From: Spirochaetia bacterium | GTDB taxonomy: Bacteria; Spirochaetota; Spirochaetia; Treponematales; Treponemataceae | Assembly (NCBI GenBank): GCA_900767955.1 | Contig: CAAGBC010000031.1 | Location: forward strand, 1 to 64,000 | Direction of reading: 5' to 3' | DNA: 64,000 nucleotides | Shown here: one piece after another, positions 1 through 7,609 of the stretch | Layout of the letters: each line of letters starts with the position of its first letter | Position numbering within the stretch: position 1 is the first letter of the stretch | Translations under genes and position numbers: made by a program | The notes under the pieces: generated by a model | The model's database searches: none | Told to the model about the DNA's origin: nothing | What the model saw: the letters and a program-made list of their open reading frames with translations, nothing else

Positions 1-92
1 GTATGTGTTTCTTACTATGCACAGTGTGTGTTTCTTACTATGCACAGTGTGTGTTTCTTACTATGCACAGTATGTGTTTCTTACTATACACA
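1..92. repeat. 23-bp tandem repeat, four copies
   Basis: Four consecutive 23-bp units start at 1, 24, 47 and 70. They share the core TGTGTTTCTTACTAT and end in GCACA (ACACA in the last). Copies differ at only one or two positions (GTATG versus GTGTG). A decayed fifth unit with CTTCTTATAAT follows to about 115. The array begins at the window edge, so the true copy number is unknown. No reading frame is apparent. It lies downstream of gapA and its duplicated 3' ends. It has no spacers, so it is a minisatellite-like array and not CRISPR. Confidence 0.9.
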
Positions 93-248
93 ATTCATGC
101 TTCTTATAATATCACACTATCTTAGCAGTTTTCGCTAAAGTATTTGATTGTGATAACCCAGACTGCACTCCCGTGCTGTCTGCCGTCAATTTTTATGCAA
201 TAAAAATTGACAACGATAAATAGAAAGAACTATCAAATACTGCCACAT

Positions 249-280
249 AAAAAAAGCGTCCAGATAAACTGAACGCTTTC
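249..280 (-). terminator. Duplicated gapA-type terminator (distal copy)
   Basis: Read on the minus strand, a stem GAACGCTTT-type arm (271-279) pairs with AAAGCGTCC (253-261) and is followed by a run of Ts (249-255). It is the same hairpin as at 426-458 but with a different loop, so it arose by duplication of the unit. Confidence 0.75.
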
Positions 281-425
281 GTATCACATCACACTAACTT
301 AGCAGTTTTCGCTGAAGTATTTGATTGTGATAACCCAGACAGCACTCCCGTGCTGTCTGCCGTCAATTTTTATGCAATAAAAATTGACAACGTAAAATAA
401 AAAGAACTATCAAATACTGACATAT

Positions 426-458
426 AAAAAAAAGCGTCCGTATAAAACGAACGCTTTC
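426..458 (-). terminator. gapA rho-independent terminator
   Basis: On the minus strand, arm 448-457 pairs with AAAGCGTCCG (431-440) over about 9 bp with a 7-nt loop. Eight Ts follow (426-433 as As on the plus strand). It begins about 19 nt after the gapA stop codon. A 16-bp perfect inverted repeat (403-418 with 494-509) encloses both the stop codon and this hairpin. Confidence 0.85.
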
Positions 459-476
459 TTACATCATAAAACTAAA

Positions 477-1511
477 TTAGCAGTTTTCGCTAAAGTATTT
501 GATAGTTCTAACCATCTGTGATGTATATGAATTTTCATTGTCGTACCATGAAACAACCTGTACCTGGTATGTATCATCGTCGATTTTTGAAACCATAGTC
601 TGTGTAGCATCGAATAAAGAACCGAATCTCATTCCGATTACATCAGAAGAAACGATTTCATCTTCTGTATAACCAAAAGATTCTGTTGCAGCAGCTTTCA
701 TTGCAGCATTGATTCCTTCTTTTGTTACATTTTTTCCTTTAACTACAGCAACAAGAATTGTTGTTGAACCTGTAGGTGTTGGAACACGCTGTGCAGAACC
801 AATAAGTTTTCCGTTCAATTCAGGAATTACAAGACCAATAGCCTTTGCAGCACCTGTTGAGTTAGGAACGATGTTCTGAGCACCTGCGCGTGAACGGCGT
901 AAGTCACCTTTGCGCTGTGGACCATCAAGAATCATCTGGTCACCTGTATATGCGTGGATTGTAGACATGATACCACTCTGAATTGCAGCATAGTCATTAA
1001 GAGCTTTAGCCATAGGAGCAAGACAGTTTGTTGTACAAGAAGCAGCAGAGATGATGTTATCTCCCTTCTTAAGTGTGTCATGGTTTACATTGTAAACGAT
1101 TGTTGGAAGGTCGTTTCCAGCAGGAGCTGAAATAACAACTTTTTTAGCACCAGCATCAATGTGAGCCTGGCTCTTTTCTTTAGATACATAGAAACCTGTA
1201 CATTCAAGAACTACATCTACACCAAGTTCTCCCCATGGAAGTTCTGCAGCGTTAGCTTTTGCATAAATTGTAAGAGTTTTTCCATCTACAGTAAGTGTAC
1301 CTTTTTCATCATCTGCTGAAACAGTGTGAAGATTTTCACCTAATTTACCACAGTATCCACCCTGAGCTGTATCATATTTAAGAAGGTGTGCAAGCATTGA
1401 AGGTTTTGTAAGATCGTTAATTGCAACTACTTCATAACCATCAGCATCAAACATTTGTCTAAAAGCAAGACGACCAATGCGTCCGAAACCATTAATAGCA
1501 ACTTTTACCAT
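477..1511 (-). CDS. gapA: Glyceraldehyde-3-phosphate dehydrogenase (type I)
   Basis: NAD-dependent glycolytic enzyme that converts glyceraldehyde-3-phosphate and phosphate to 1,3-bisphosphoglycerate in the cytoplasm. The 344-residue protein has the Rossmann start NGFGRIGR (7-14), the catalytic loop SCTTNCLAP with nucleophile Cys159, and the C-terminal [12 protein letters not shown] signature. Length is slightly above the usual 330-340. The ATG is preceded by AGGAG. A near-consensus promoter lies 36-64 bp upstream, so the gene is probably transcribed alone despite same-strand neighbours. Its final 11 codons are duplicated twice downstream together with the terminator. Identification is secure; paralogue status cannot be judged from one window. 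Confidence 0.97.
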   Translation of the reverse strand: MVKVAINGFGRIGRLAFRQMFDADGYEVVAINDLTKPSMLAHLLKYDTAQGGYCGKLGENLHTVSADDEKGTLTVDGKTLTIYAKANAAELPWGELGVDVVLECTGFYVSKEKSQAHIDAGAKKVVISAPAGNDLPTIVYNVNHDTLKKGDNIISAASCTTNCLAPMAKALNDYAAIQSGIMSTIHAYTGDQMILDGPQRKGDLRRSRAGAQNIVPNSTGAAKAIGLVIPELNGKLIGSAQRVPTPTGSTTILVAVVKGKNVTKEGINAAMKAAATESFGYTEDEIVSSDVIGMRFGSLFDATQTMVSKIDDDTYQVQVVSWYDNENSYTSQMVRTIKYFSENC

Positions 1512-1546
1512 TGTAAGTTGACTCCTATTTAATAAGTATTTTTTTT

Positions 1547-1575
1547 ATTTTATGTACAAAGGAAGAAATTGTCAA
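1547..1575 (-). promoter_or_regulatory. gapA promoter
   Basis: On the minus strand, TTGACA (1570-1575), a 17-bp spacer and TAAAAT (1547-1552) form a near-consensus sigma-70-type promoter. The predicted start lies about 30 nt upstream of the gapA ATG. The -35 directly abuts two 14-bp direct repeats at 1576-1604. Confidence 0.8.
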
Positions 1576-1604
1576 TTGCAAAAAAATCCTTTGCAAAAAA
1601 ATCC
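1576..1604. promoter_or_regulatory. Paired 14-bp direct repeats upstream of the gapA -35
   Basis: TTGCAAAAAAATCC occurs at 1576-1589 and again at 1591-1604, a 15-bp period, immediately upstream of the gapA -35 box and up to the stop codon of the HD gene. The A-tracts could act as an UP element, or the pair could be a tandem regulator site. This is inference from position only. Confidence 0.45.
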
Positions 1605-1605
1605 A

Positions 1606-2229
1606 CTATAAAAGACCTTTTTTCTTTTTTTCGATATAACCAGAATCTTCAAGATATTTTCTGCGTGTGATAATTAAATTTATAAGTTCTTGATACATAT
1701 TGTAATCAACTTCAATAGCAATAGGAAGAATAAAATATTCTGTTTCATCACAATATCTTTCAATAAACGCAGGATTAGTAACAAAGCCCAAACTTATCAT
1801 GTTACTAATTCTATCAGCACATTTTAATATCTTTGCATTCTGACTACCTTCATCAATAATGCCATGAAGAAAATCAGCCTTTGATTGTCCTTCTTTTTTT
1901 GTAACTTCCATTACAAGTTTATAAACTTCATTTCCGTCATCATCAATGTTTTTTACTCTTTCGTGGTCAAAACCAGGAATATCTTCAATTACATCATGAA
2001 CACAAGCGGCCTTTAATAAAACAGAATCAATATATCCATAATCAATTAAAATGGCCATTGTATCAATTTGATGACGGAACATATTTCCACCTGCATGACG
2101 GGCCTTTCCAATCAATTCAGTGGCAAGTTGCATATACGGAGCAAGATAAATATTTTTTAATTGCAACATTTGCTGAGTATCCATCTGAGTTGGCTTATCA
2201 ACATTCATTTCATACTTTATCTTACCCAT
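1606..2229 (-). CDS. Stand-alone HD-domain (p)ppGpp-hydrolase-like protein
   Basis: The sequence resembles the N-terminal HD hydrolase domain of RelA/SpoT and the small Mesh1-type hydrolases. It has a conserved histidine region HAGGNMFRHQ, the metal motif HDVIED and the late motif KCADRISNM, which together make the Mn-binding HD pocket that removes the 3'-pyrophosphate of (p)ppGpp. No synthetase, TGS or ACT domain follows, so it would be hydrolase-only. The start is ATG 2229 (MGKIKYEM); an in-frame ATG at 2241 lies inside the GGAGG ribosome site and is rejected. The 5' leader carries a copy of the multi-hairpin repeat. The exact substrate is inferred. Confidence 0.75.
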   Translation of the reverse strand: MGKIKYEMNVDKPTQMDTQQMLQLKNIYLAPYMQLATELIGKARHAGGNMFRHQIDTMAILIDYGYIDSVLLKAACVHDVIEDIPGFDHERVKNIDDDGNEVYKLVMEVTKKEGQSKADFLHGIIDEGSQNAKILKCADRISNMISLGFVTNPAFIERYCDETEYFILPIAIEVDYNMYQELINLIITRRKYLEDSGYIEKKKKGLL

Positions 2230-2233
2230 ATAT

Positions 2234-2394
2234 ACCTCCATAAAAAATCAATGAGGAAATATCAATTTCCGATTTGATTTTTTACGCTGTTTTGCAATGT
2301 AATAAAAAACAGCAGTCGATAAAAAGTTTGCAACGCAAACTTTAAGATAAAAACTTTCACGCTATCTTAGTGAAAGTTTTTATCCCACCTCCAT
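2234..2394 (-). repeat. Multi-hairpin leader repeat, copy A
   Basis: A roughly 153-bp element between valS and the HD gene, bounded at both ends by the identical 8-mer ACCTCCAT (2234-2241, 2387-2394). On the minus strand this reads ATGGAGGT, the ribosome-binding site. Inside, in minus-strand order, are four stems. These are ATAAAAACTTTCAC with its complement, the AAAGTTTGC/GCAAACTTT stem with a 3-nt loop, a GCTGTTTT/AAAACAGC stem, and an outer AAAAATCAA-type stem enclosing GGAAAT/ATTTCC. Compare copies at 20938-21099 and 22258-22719. Confidence 0.9.
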
Positions 2395-2432
2395 TAAAAG
2401 AATAATTTATTATACACTATAAATTCAAATTT

Positions 2433-5204
2433 TTATAAACTTTCTATGTAAGAATTTAATTTTTCAATTTTTCTCTTACTTTCTTCAAGTTTTTCTTTTT
2501 CAGCGGCAATAACATCTGCTGGTGCGTGTTCTACAAACTTACCAGAAAGTTTTGCTTCGCTTTTTTTAACATATCCTGTTTCTGTTTCAATTAATTTCTT
2601 AAAACGAGCCAAAAGCTGTTCTTTGTTAATTGAATCATCAACAAGAATAAATGCTTCAAAACCTGTTCCAACAGTACCAATAGCACCATCTGGTTTTGAC
2701 TGAACAAATTCAACTTTAGCAACACCAGCAAGAAGTTGTATCATTTCTACTTTTTCACGACAAACTTCTGCAGGACTATTTGGTGTTATTAAAATTGCAA
2801 TATTAATTTTTGATGCAGGATCAAGACCGCATTCAGTACGCAATGCACGAATCTTACCAATTAAATCTTTTAATACATCAAAGCGTTCTGTAACTTCATC
2901 ATTTTTACGCATTTCCATAACTTCTGGGAATGGAGCATTAATAAGCATTGATGAATATGTTGAATTAGAAAGAACATTACAAGTTCCAACTTTTGCACGA
3001 TTTTCTGTAATTTCTTTTAATGGCAATTTTGAATAAATTTCTTCTGTAACAAAAGGCAAGAATGGATGTAACAAACGAAGATTTTCTTCAAGAACATTTA
3101 ATAAAACAGAAACTGCTCTATCTTTTTCGTGTTCATCACCATTTTTGAATGAAAGTTTTGTTGCTTCTACATACCAATCACAGAATTCATTCCAGAAATA
3201 TTCCATAATTGCACTTGCAGCATCGTTATAACGATATGTTTCTAATGCAGCTCTTTCTTCACGAATTGCTTTATCAAGACATGAATAAATCCATTTATCC
3301 AATTCTGTTAAATCTTTATCTTCAACAGGAATTAAAGTTCTTCCTTCAAGATTTCCTAAGATATAACGGCTTGCATTCCAAATCTTATTTGCAAAACGAC
3401 TACCAAGTTTAAAAGAATCTTTATCAATAAGAACATCTTGTCCCTGAGCACACATAAATCCAAGTGTAAACTTAAATGCGTCTGCCCCGTAAACATCAAT
3501 AATTTCAAGAGGGTCAATTCCGTTTCCTAAAGATTTACTCATTTTGCGACCTTGTTTATCACGAACAAGACCATGAATATAAATATCGTGGAAAGGAGCT
3601 TTTCCTGTAAATTCCAAACTAGCCATAATCATACGACTAACCCAGAAGAAAATAATATCATAAGCTGTAACAAGAGCTGTTGTTGGGAAGAATTTTTCTA
3701 AATCAGGAGTTTTTTCTGGCCAACCTAATGTACTAAATGGCCACAACCAAGAACTAAACCAAGTATCAAGAACATCTGGATCTTGTTCCAATTTTTCTTT
3801 TGCAGCATTACATTTTGGACATGAACATGGTTCATCACGAGTAACAATTGTTTCACCACATTCTTGACAATACCAAACAGGAATACGATGTCCCCACCAA
3901 AGCTGACGGCTAATACACCAGTCACGAATATTTTCCATCCAATGAGTGTATGTATTTTCCCACTTTCTTGGGAAGAAAACAATTTCTCCGTCTTTCCAAG
4001 CTTTTAATGCTTTTTCTGCCATTGGCTTCATTTTTACAAACCATTGATAACTCAAATATGGTTCTACAACAGTTGAACAACGATAACAATGACCAACAGA
4101 GTGATTAATTTTTTCTTCTTCTTTGAATAAGCCTTGTTCTTTTAAATCTTCAATAATAATTTCACGAGCTTTTGCACAAGTTAATCCACGATATTTTTCT
4201 GGACAATTTTCATTCAAAGTTCCATCTGGATTAAGAATATTAATTATTTCAAGATTATTGCGCTGCCCTACTTGCCAGTCATTTGGATCATGTGCAGGTG
4301 TAATTTTTACCATACCTGTTCCAAATTCTTTATCTACATAAGAATCTGCAATAATAGGAATTTCACGATTTGTAAGTGGAAGTTTTAATTTTTTTCCAAC
4401 AATAGCTTTATATCGTTCGTCAGAAGGATTTACTGCAACAGCAGTATCACCAAGTAAAGTTTCTGGACGAGTTGTTGCTACTTCAATTTTTGTAGTTCCG
4501 TCTGGAGCAGGTCCATCAGCATATTCATACCAAATGTGATACATTGCACCAGGTGTATCTGTATGATCAACTTCATCATCAGCCAAAGCAGTTCCACAAC
4601 GAGGACACCAGTTTACCAAATACTGACCTTTGTAAATAAGTCCTCTTTCATACAATGTAACAAAAACATCTTTTACAGCTTTTGAAAGCCCTTCATCCAT
4701 TGTAAATCGTTCTCTGTCCCAATCTGTAGAGTTTCCGAGTTTACGCTGTTGTTTTACGATTATATTATGATGATCTTCTTTTACTCCCCATGTGCGTTCA
4801 AGGAATTTTTCACGACCTAAATCATTACGATTTTTTCCTTCTTTTTTGAGAGCTCTTTCAACAATATTCTGAGTAGCAATACCTGCGTGGTCTGTTCCTG
4901 TTACCCAAATTGTATTATCACCTTTCATACGATGATAACGAATAACAATATCTTGCAATGTATTATTTAATCCATGTCCAACATGTAAAACACCAGTAAC
5001 ATTTGGAGGAGGAATAACAACTGCATAAGTTGCTGCTTTTAATTCTTCTGGTGATAAATTTGCAGATTTAGCTTCATATTCTGCATGCACAGGAGATTCT
5101 TTATCAGATGCAGGTTTAAAATAACCTTTTGAATCCCATTCATTATAAATTCTGTCTTCAAAATCCTTAGGATTATATGCTTTTTCTAATTCAATAGCTT
5201 TCAT
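2433..5204 (-). CDS. valS: Valyl-tRNA synthetase
   Basis: Class I aminoacyl-tRNA synthetase charging tRNA-Val. The 923-residue protein has the HIGH-type motif LHVGHG near residue 74, the CP1 editing domain with TTRPETLLGDTAVAVNP, zinc-binding cysteine pairs (CPRCGTALADDEV and a CQECGE...CSCPKC knuckle), KMSKSLGN near residue 553, a DALR-like anticodon-binding domain and a C-terminal coiled coil (KKLIETETGYVKKSEAKL to the end). Length is normal for bacterial ValS. It is the first minus-strand gene before the divergent suf operon. The HD gene lies downstream across a 200-bp gap filled by repeat copy A. No T-box or other leader was seen. Confidence 0.97.
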   Translation of the reverse strand: MKAIELEKAYNPKDFEDRIYNEWDSKGYFKPASDKESPVHAEYEAKSANLSPEELKAATYAVVIPPPNVTGVLHVGHGLNNTLQDIVIRYHRMKGDNTIWVTGTDHAGIATQNIVERALKKEGKNRNDLGREKFLERTWGVKEDHHNIIVKQQRKLGNSTDWDRERFTMDEGLSKAVKDVFVTLYERGLIYKGQYLVNWCPRCGTALADDEVDHTDTPGAMYHIWYEYADGPAPDGTTKIEVATTRPETLLGDTAVAVNPSDERYKAIVGKKLKLPLTNREIPIIADSYVDKEFGTGMVKITPAHDPNDWQVGQRNNLEIINILNPDGTLNENCPEKYRGLTCAKAREIIIEDLKEQGLFKEEEKINHSVGHCYRCSTVVEPYLSYQWFVKMKPMAEKALKAWKDGEIVFFPRKWENTYTHWMENIRDWCISRQLWWGHRIPVWYCQECGETIVTRDEPCSCPKCNAAKEKLEQDPDVLDTWFSSWLWPFSTLGWPEKTPDLEKFFPTTALVTAYDIIFFWVSRMIMASLEFTGKAPFHDIYIHGLVRDKQGRKMSKSLGNGIDPLEIIDVYGADAFKFTLGFMCAQGQDVLIDKDSFKLGSRFANKIWNASRYILGNLEGRTLIPVEDKDLTELDKWIYSCLDKAIREERAALETYRYNDAASAIMEYFWNEFCDWYVEATKLSFKNGDEHEKDRAVSVLLNVLEENLRLLHPFLPFVTEEIYSKLPLKEITENRAKVGTCNVLSNSTYSSMLINAPFPEVMEMRKNDEVTERFDVLKDLIGKIRALRTECGLDPASKINIAILITPNSPAEVCREKVEMIQLLAGVAKVEFVQSKPDGAIGTVGTGFEAFILVDDSINKEQLLARFKKLIETETGYVKKSEAKLSGKFVEHAPADVIAAEKEKLEESKRKIEKLNSYIESL

Positions 5205-5341
5205 AACTAAAAAGTATAGTATATTTAGATTTTATTTACAATTAATTTTTGACAATATTAAAATTGAAAATAAAAGCAAAACCACAAATTTCATTGCGCA
5301 AAAAATATTTAAAACAATCATTTCCAAAGCTAATAATAATG

Positions 5342-5380
5342 TACAATTATATTGTAGAATCTATTCTTTTTTTGTATTAT
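5342..5380 (+). promoter_or_regulatory. Probable suf promoter with overlapping palindromic operator
   Basis: TTGTAG (5352-5357), a 17-bp spacer and TATTAT (5375-5380) form a plausible promoter about 48 bp before sufC. Overlapping its -35 is a perfect 15-bp inverted repeat, TACAAT-TAT-ATTGTA (5342-5356), with the 6-1-6-like geometry of Fur/PerR boxes. Control by iron or peroxide would suit a suf operon, but the regulator is inferred. A weaker alternative -35, TTGACA, lies at 5249. Confidence 0.5.
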
Positions 5381-5427
5381 GTTTACATTATAAGCAAATC
5401 ATAAGTATTATATTTTAGAGGTTAATC

Positions 5428-6201
5428 ATGGCAGAACCATTGCTAAATGTTCAAAATATTTCTGTAAGTATAGATTCAAAACAAGTATTAAAAAACTTAA
5501 ATCTTAAAATAAACCCAGGTGAAACTCATGTTTTAATGGGCCCTAATGGTGCTGGAAAATCAACATTAGGAAACGCATTAATGGGTAATCCTTTATATAC
5601 ACTCAACGAAGGAAAAATCATTTTTGACGGAAAAGACATTTCCAATGATAGCACTGATAAAAGAGCAAAAGACGGAATGTTCCTATCTTTTCAAAATCCA
5701 CTAGAAGTACCTGGTATTTCTGTAGAAACTTTTATTCGCAGTGCAATTCAGCAAAAAACTGGTGAAAGAGTAAAATTATTCCAATTCCAAAAAGAATTAA
5801 AAGCTTGTATGGAATTATTAAATATGGATTCATCTTATGCAAGTCGTGACTTAAATGTAGGATTTTCTGGTGGGGAACGCAAAAAATCAGAAATACTTCA
5901 ATTGTTAATGCTTCACCCAAAATTTGCAATTCTTGATGAAACTGATTCTGGGCTTGATGTTGATGCTGTTCGCACTGTTTCTAAAGGAATTGAAGAATAC
6001 CAAAAAAAACACAACGGTGCCTTATTAATTATTACTCACTCCACAAGAATTCTTGAAAGTCTTAATGTTGATTACACACACATTCTTGTAAAAGGTTCAA
6101 TCGTAAAAACTGGAGACGGTTCTTTAGTTCAAGAAATTAATGAAAACGGTTTTGAAAAATTTATAAGCACACTTCCTGAAGCAGGTGGCTCAAATGAATG
6201 A
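5428..6201 (+). CDS. sufC: Fe-S cluster assembly ATPase SufC
   Basis: ABC-type ATPase of the SufBCD scaffold that builds Fe-S clusters. The 257-residue protein has Walker A GPNGAGKST (about 38-46), the SufC-type signature FSGGERKKSEILQ, Walker B FAILDETDSGLDVDAV and the H-switch in ITHSTRIL. SufC ATPases differ from transport ABC proteins in this ERKK segment. First gene of sufCBDSU; the start follows an AGAGG ribosome site, and the stop overlaps sufB by 8 nt, suggesting translational coupling. Confidence 0.97.
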   Translation: MAEPLLNVQNISVSIDSKQVLKNLNLKINPGETHVLMGPNGAGKSTLGNALMGNPLYTLNEGKIIFDGKDISNDSTDKRAKDGMFLSFQNPLEVPGISVETFIRSAIQQKTGERVKLFQFQKELKACMELLNMDSSYASRDLNVGFSGGERKKSEILQLLMLHPKFAILDETDSGLDVDAVRTVSKGIEEYQKKHNGALLIITHSTRILESLNVDYTHILVKGSIVKTGDGSLVQEINENGFEKFISTLPEAGGSNE

Positions 6202-7609
6202 TGAAAAAACACAAGTAAATGATATTGACCGCTCTCTTTACGATTTTAGATACGAAGAAAAAGAAGGTGAATTTTTCAGACTTGAACAGGGATTAACTAA
6301 AGAAATTGTAGAAAAACTTTCTGCAGAAAAAGGCGACCCTGAATGGATGAAAGAATTCCGATTAAAATCACTTGAAATTTATAATCAGCTTCGAGTTCCA
6401 GACTGGGGACCTTCCATTGATGATTTACACATGGACCAAATTGCAACTTATGTTCGTCCTAACACAAAAATGCAAGGCAAATGGGAAGATGTTCCTCAAG
6501 ATATTAAAGACACTTTTGAAAAATTAGGAATTCCAGAAGCAGAACGAAAATCTTTGGCTGGTGTTGGTGCACAGTTTGACTCTGAATTAGTTTACCACAA
6601 TGTTCAAGATGAAGTAGCAAAACAAGGCGTTGTATACATGGGCTTTGAAGAAGCTTTAAAATCTGAACAATGGCAACCAATGATAAAAGAATACTTTATG
6701 ACTCTTGTAACTCCAAAAGATCATAAATTTGCTGCATTACACGGAGCTGTTTGGTCAGGTGGTTCTTTTGTTTATGTTCCAAAAGGCGTTCATTTGTCAT
6801 TCCCATTGCAATCATATTTTAGATTAAATGCAAAAGGCGCAGGACAATTTGAACATACATTAATTATTGTTGATGAAGGCGCTGAATTACACTTTATTGA
6901 AGGTTGTTCTGCACCAAAATATAATGTAGCAAACTTGCATGCTGGTTGTGTTGAACTATTTGTTGCAAAAAATGCAAAACTCAGATATTCCACAATAGAA
7001 AACTGGTCAAAAAATATGTACAACTTAAACACAAAGCGTGCAAAAGTTGAAGAAAACGGAACTATTGAATGGGTTTCTGGTTCCTTTGGTTCCCATGTTT
7101 CTTATTTGTATCCAGAAAGTGATTTAGTCGGAAAAAATGCAAAAGCCGAATTTACAGGAATTACATTTGCAGGTAACGGACAAAATCTTGACACTGGTGC
7201 AAAAATGGTTCACTTGGCACCAAACACATCTAGTGTAATTAGTACAAAATCAATTTCCAAAGGTGGCGGAATTAGTACATACCGTTCTGCTGTATACATT
7301 GGCAAAAAGGCAGAAGGAAGTAAAGCTTCTGTATCATGTCAGTCACTTATGCTTGATAGCGAATCAAGAAGCGACACAATTCCTGCAATGGAAGTTTTAA
7401 CTGATAATGTAGATGTTGGCCACGAAGCAAAAATCGGAAGAATTAGTAACGAAGCAATTTTTTATTTAATGTCACGAGGCATTAGCGAAGAAGAAGCTCG
7501 TTCAATGATAGTTAGTGGATTTGCAAATCCTGTAAGCAAAGAATTGCCACTTGAATACGCAGTCGAAATGAATAACCTAATTCGTCTTGAAATGAAAGGA
7601 ACAATGTAA
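6194..7609 (+). CDS. sufB: Fe-S cluster assembly scaffold SufB
   Basis: Scaffold subunit on which the nascent cluster is assembled, acting with SufC and SufD in the cytoplasm. The 471-residue protein has the family-typical stretches MDQIATYVRPN, GAVWSGGSFVYVPKGVHL, FEHTLIIVDEGAELHFIEGCSAP, and near the C-terminus SRSDTIPAMEV and HEAKIGRISNEAIFYLMSRGISEEEA. I place the start at ATG 6194 (MNDEKTQ) behind GCAGGTGG; an in-frame GTG at 6185 would sit in that ribosome site. It overlaps sufC by 8 nt and sufD by 1 nt (TAATG). Confidence 0.97.
   Translation: MNDEKTQVNDIDRSLYDFRYEEKEGEFFRLEQGLTKEIVEKLSAEKGDPEWMKEFRLKSLEIYNQLRVPDWGPSIDDLHMDQIATYVRPNTKMQGKWEDVPQDIKDTFEKLGIPEAERKSLAGVGAQFDSELVYHNVQDEVAKQGVVYMGFEEALKSEQWQPMIKEYFMTLVTPKDHKFAALHGAVWSGGSFVYVPKGVHLSFPLQSYFRLNAKGAGQFEHTLIIVDEGAELHFIEGCSAPKYNVANLHAGCVELFVAKNAKLRYSTIENWSKNMYNLNTKRAKVEENGTIEWVSGSFGSHVSYLYPESDLVGKNAKAEFTGITFAGNGQNLDTGAKMVHLAPNTSSVISTKSISKGGGISTYRSAVYIGKKAEGSKASVSCQSLMLDSESRSDTIPAMEVLTDNVDVGHEAKIGRISNEAIFYLMSRGISEEEARSMIVSGFANPVSKELPLEYAVEMNNLIRLEMKGTM

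Larger units (their letters stand above)
122..475. repeat. Two tandem ~178-bp units derived from the gapA 3' end
   Basis: Two near-identical units begin at 122 and 299, and the real gapA end begins at 477, giving periods of 177 and 178. Read on the minus strand, each unit opens with about 11 codons ending [12 protein letters not shown], the same as the gapA C-terminus. A rho-independent terminator follows, then the inverted sequence AGTATTTGATAGTTCT. Next come a 12-bp stem (GTCAATTTTTAT, loop GCA; 185-211 and 362-388) and a 10-bp stem (CAGACAGCAC, loop TCCC; 336-359, one mismatch in the 159-182 copy). No gene fits here. The block looks like tandem duplication of a gapA-terminator segment. Confidence 0.85.

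Noticed and set aside
1..475. CRISPR array
   Set aside because: The 23-bp units are head-to-tail without spacers, and the 178-bp units are single-copy duplications of gapA 3' sequence. No cas genes.
2230..2241. Upstream ATG for the HD-domain gene
   Set aside because: The codon lies within the ATGGAGGT ribosome site; ATG 2229 has correct spacing. The same error occurs at 28806 for the lipoprotein gene (real start 28794).
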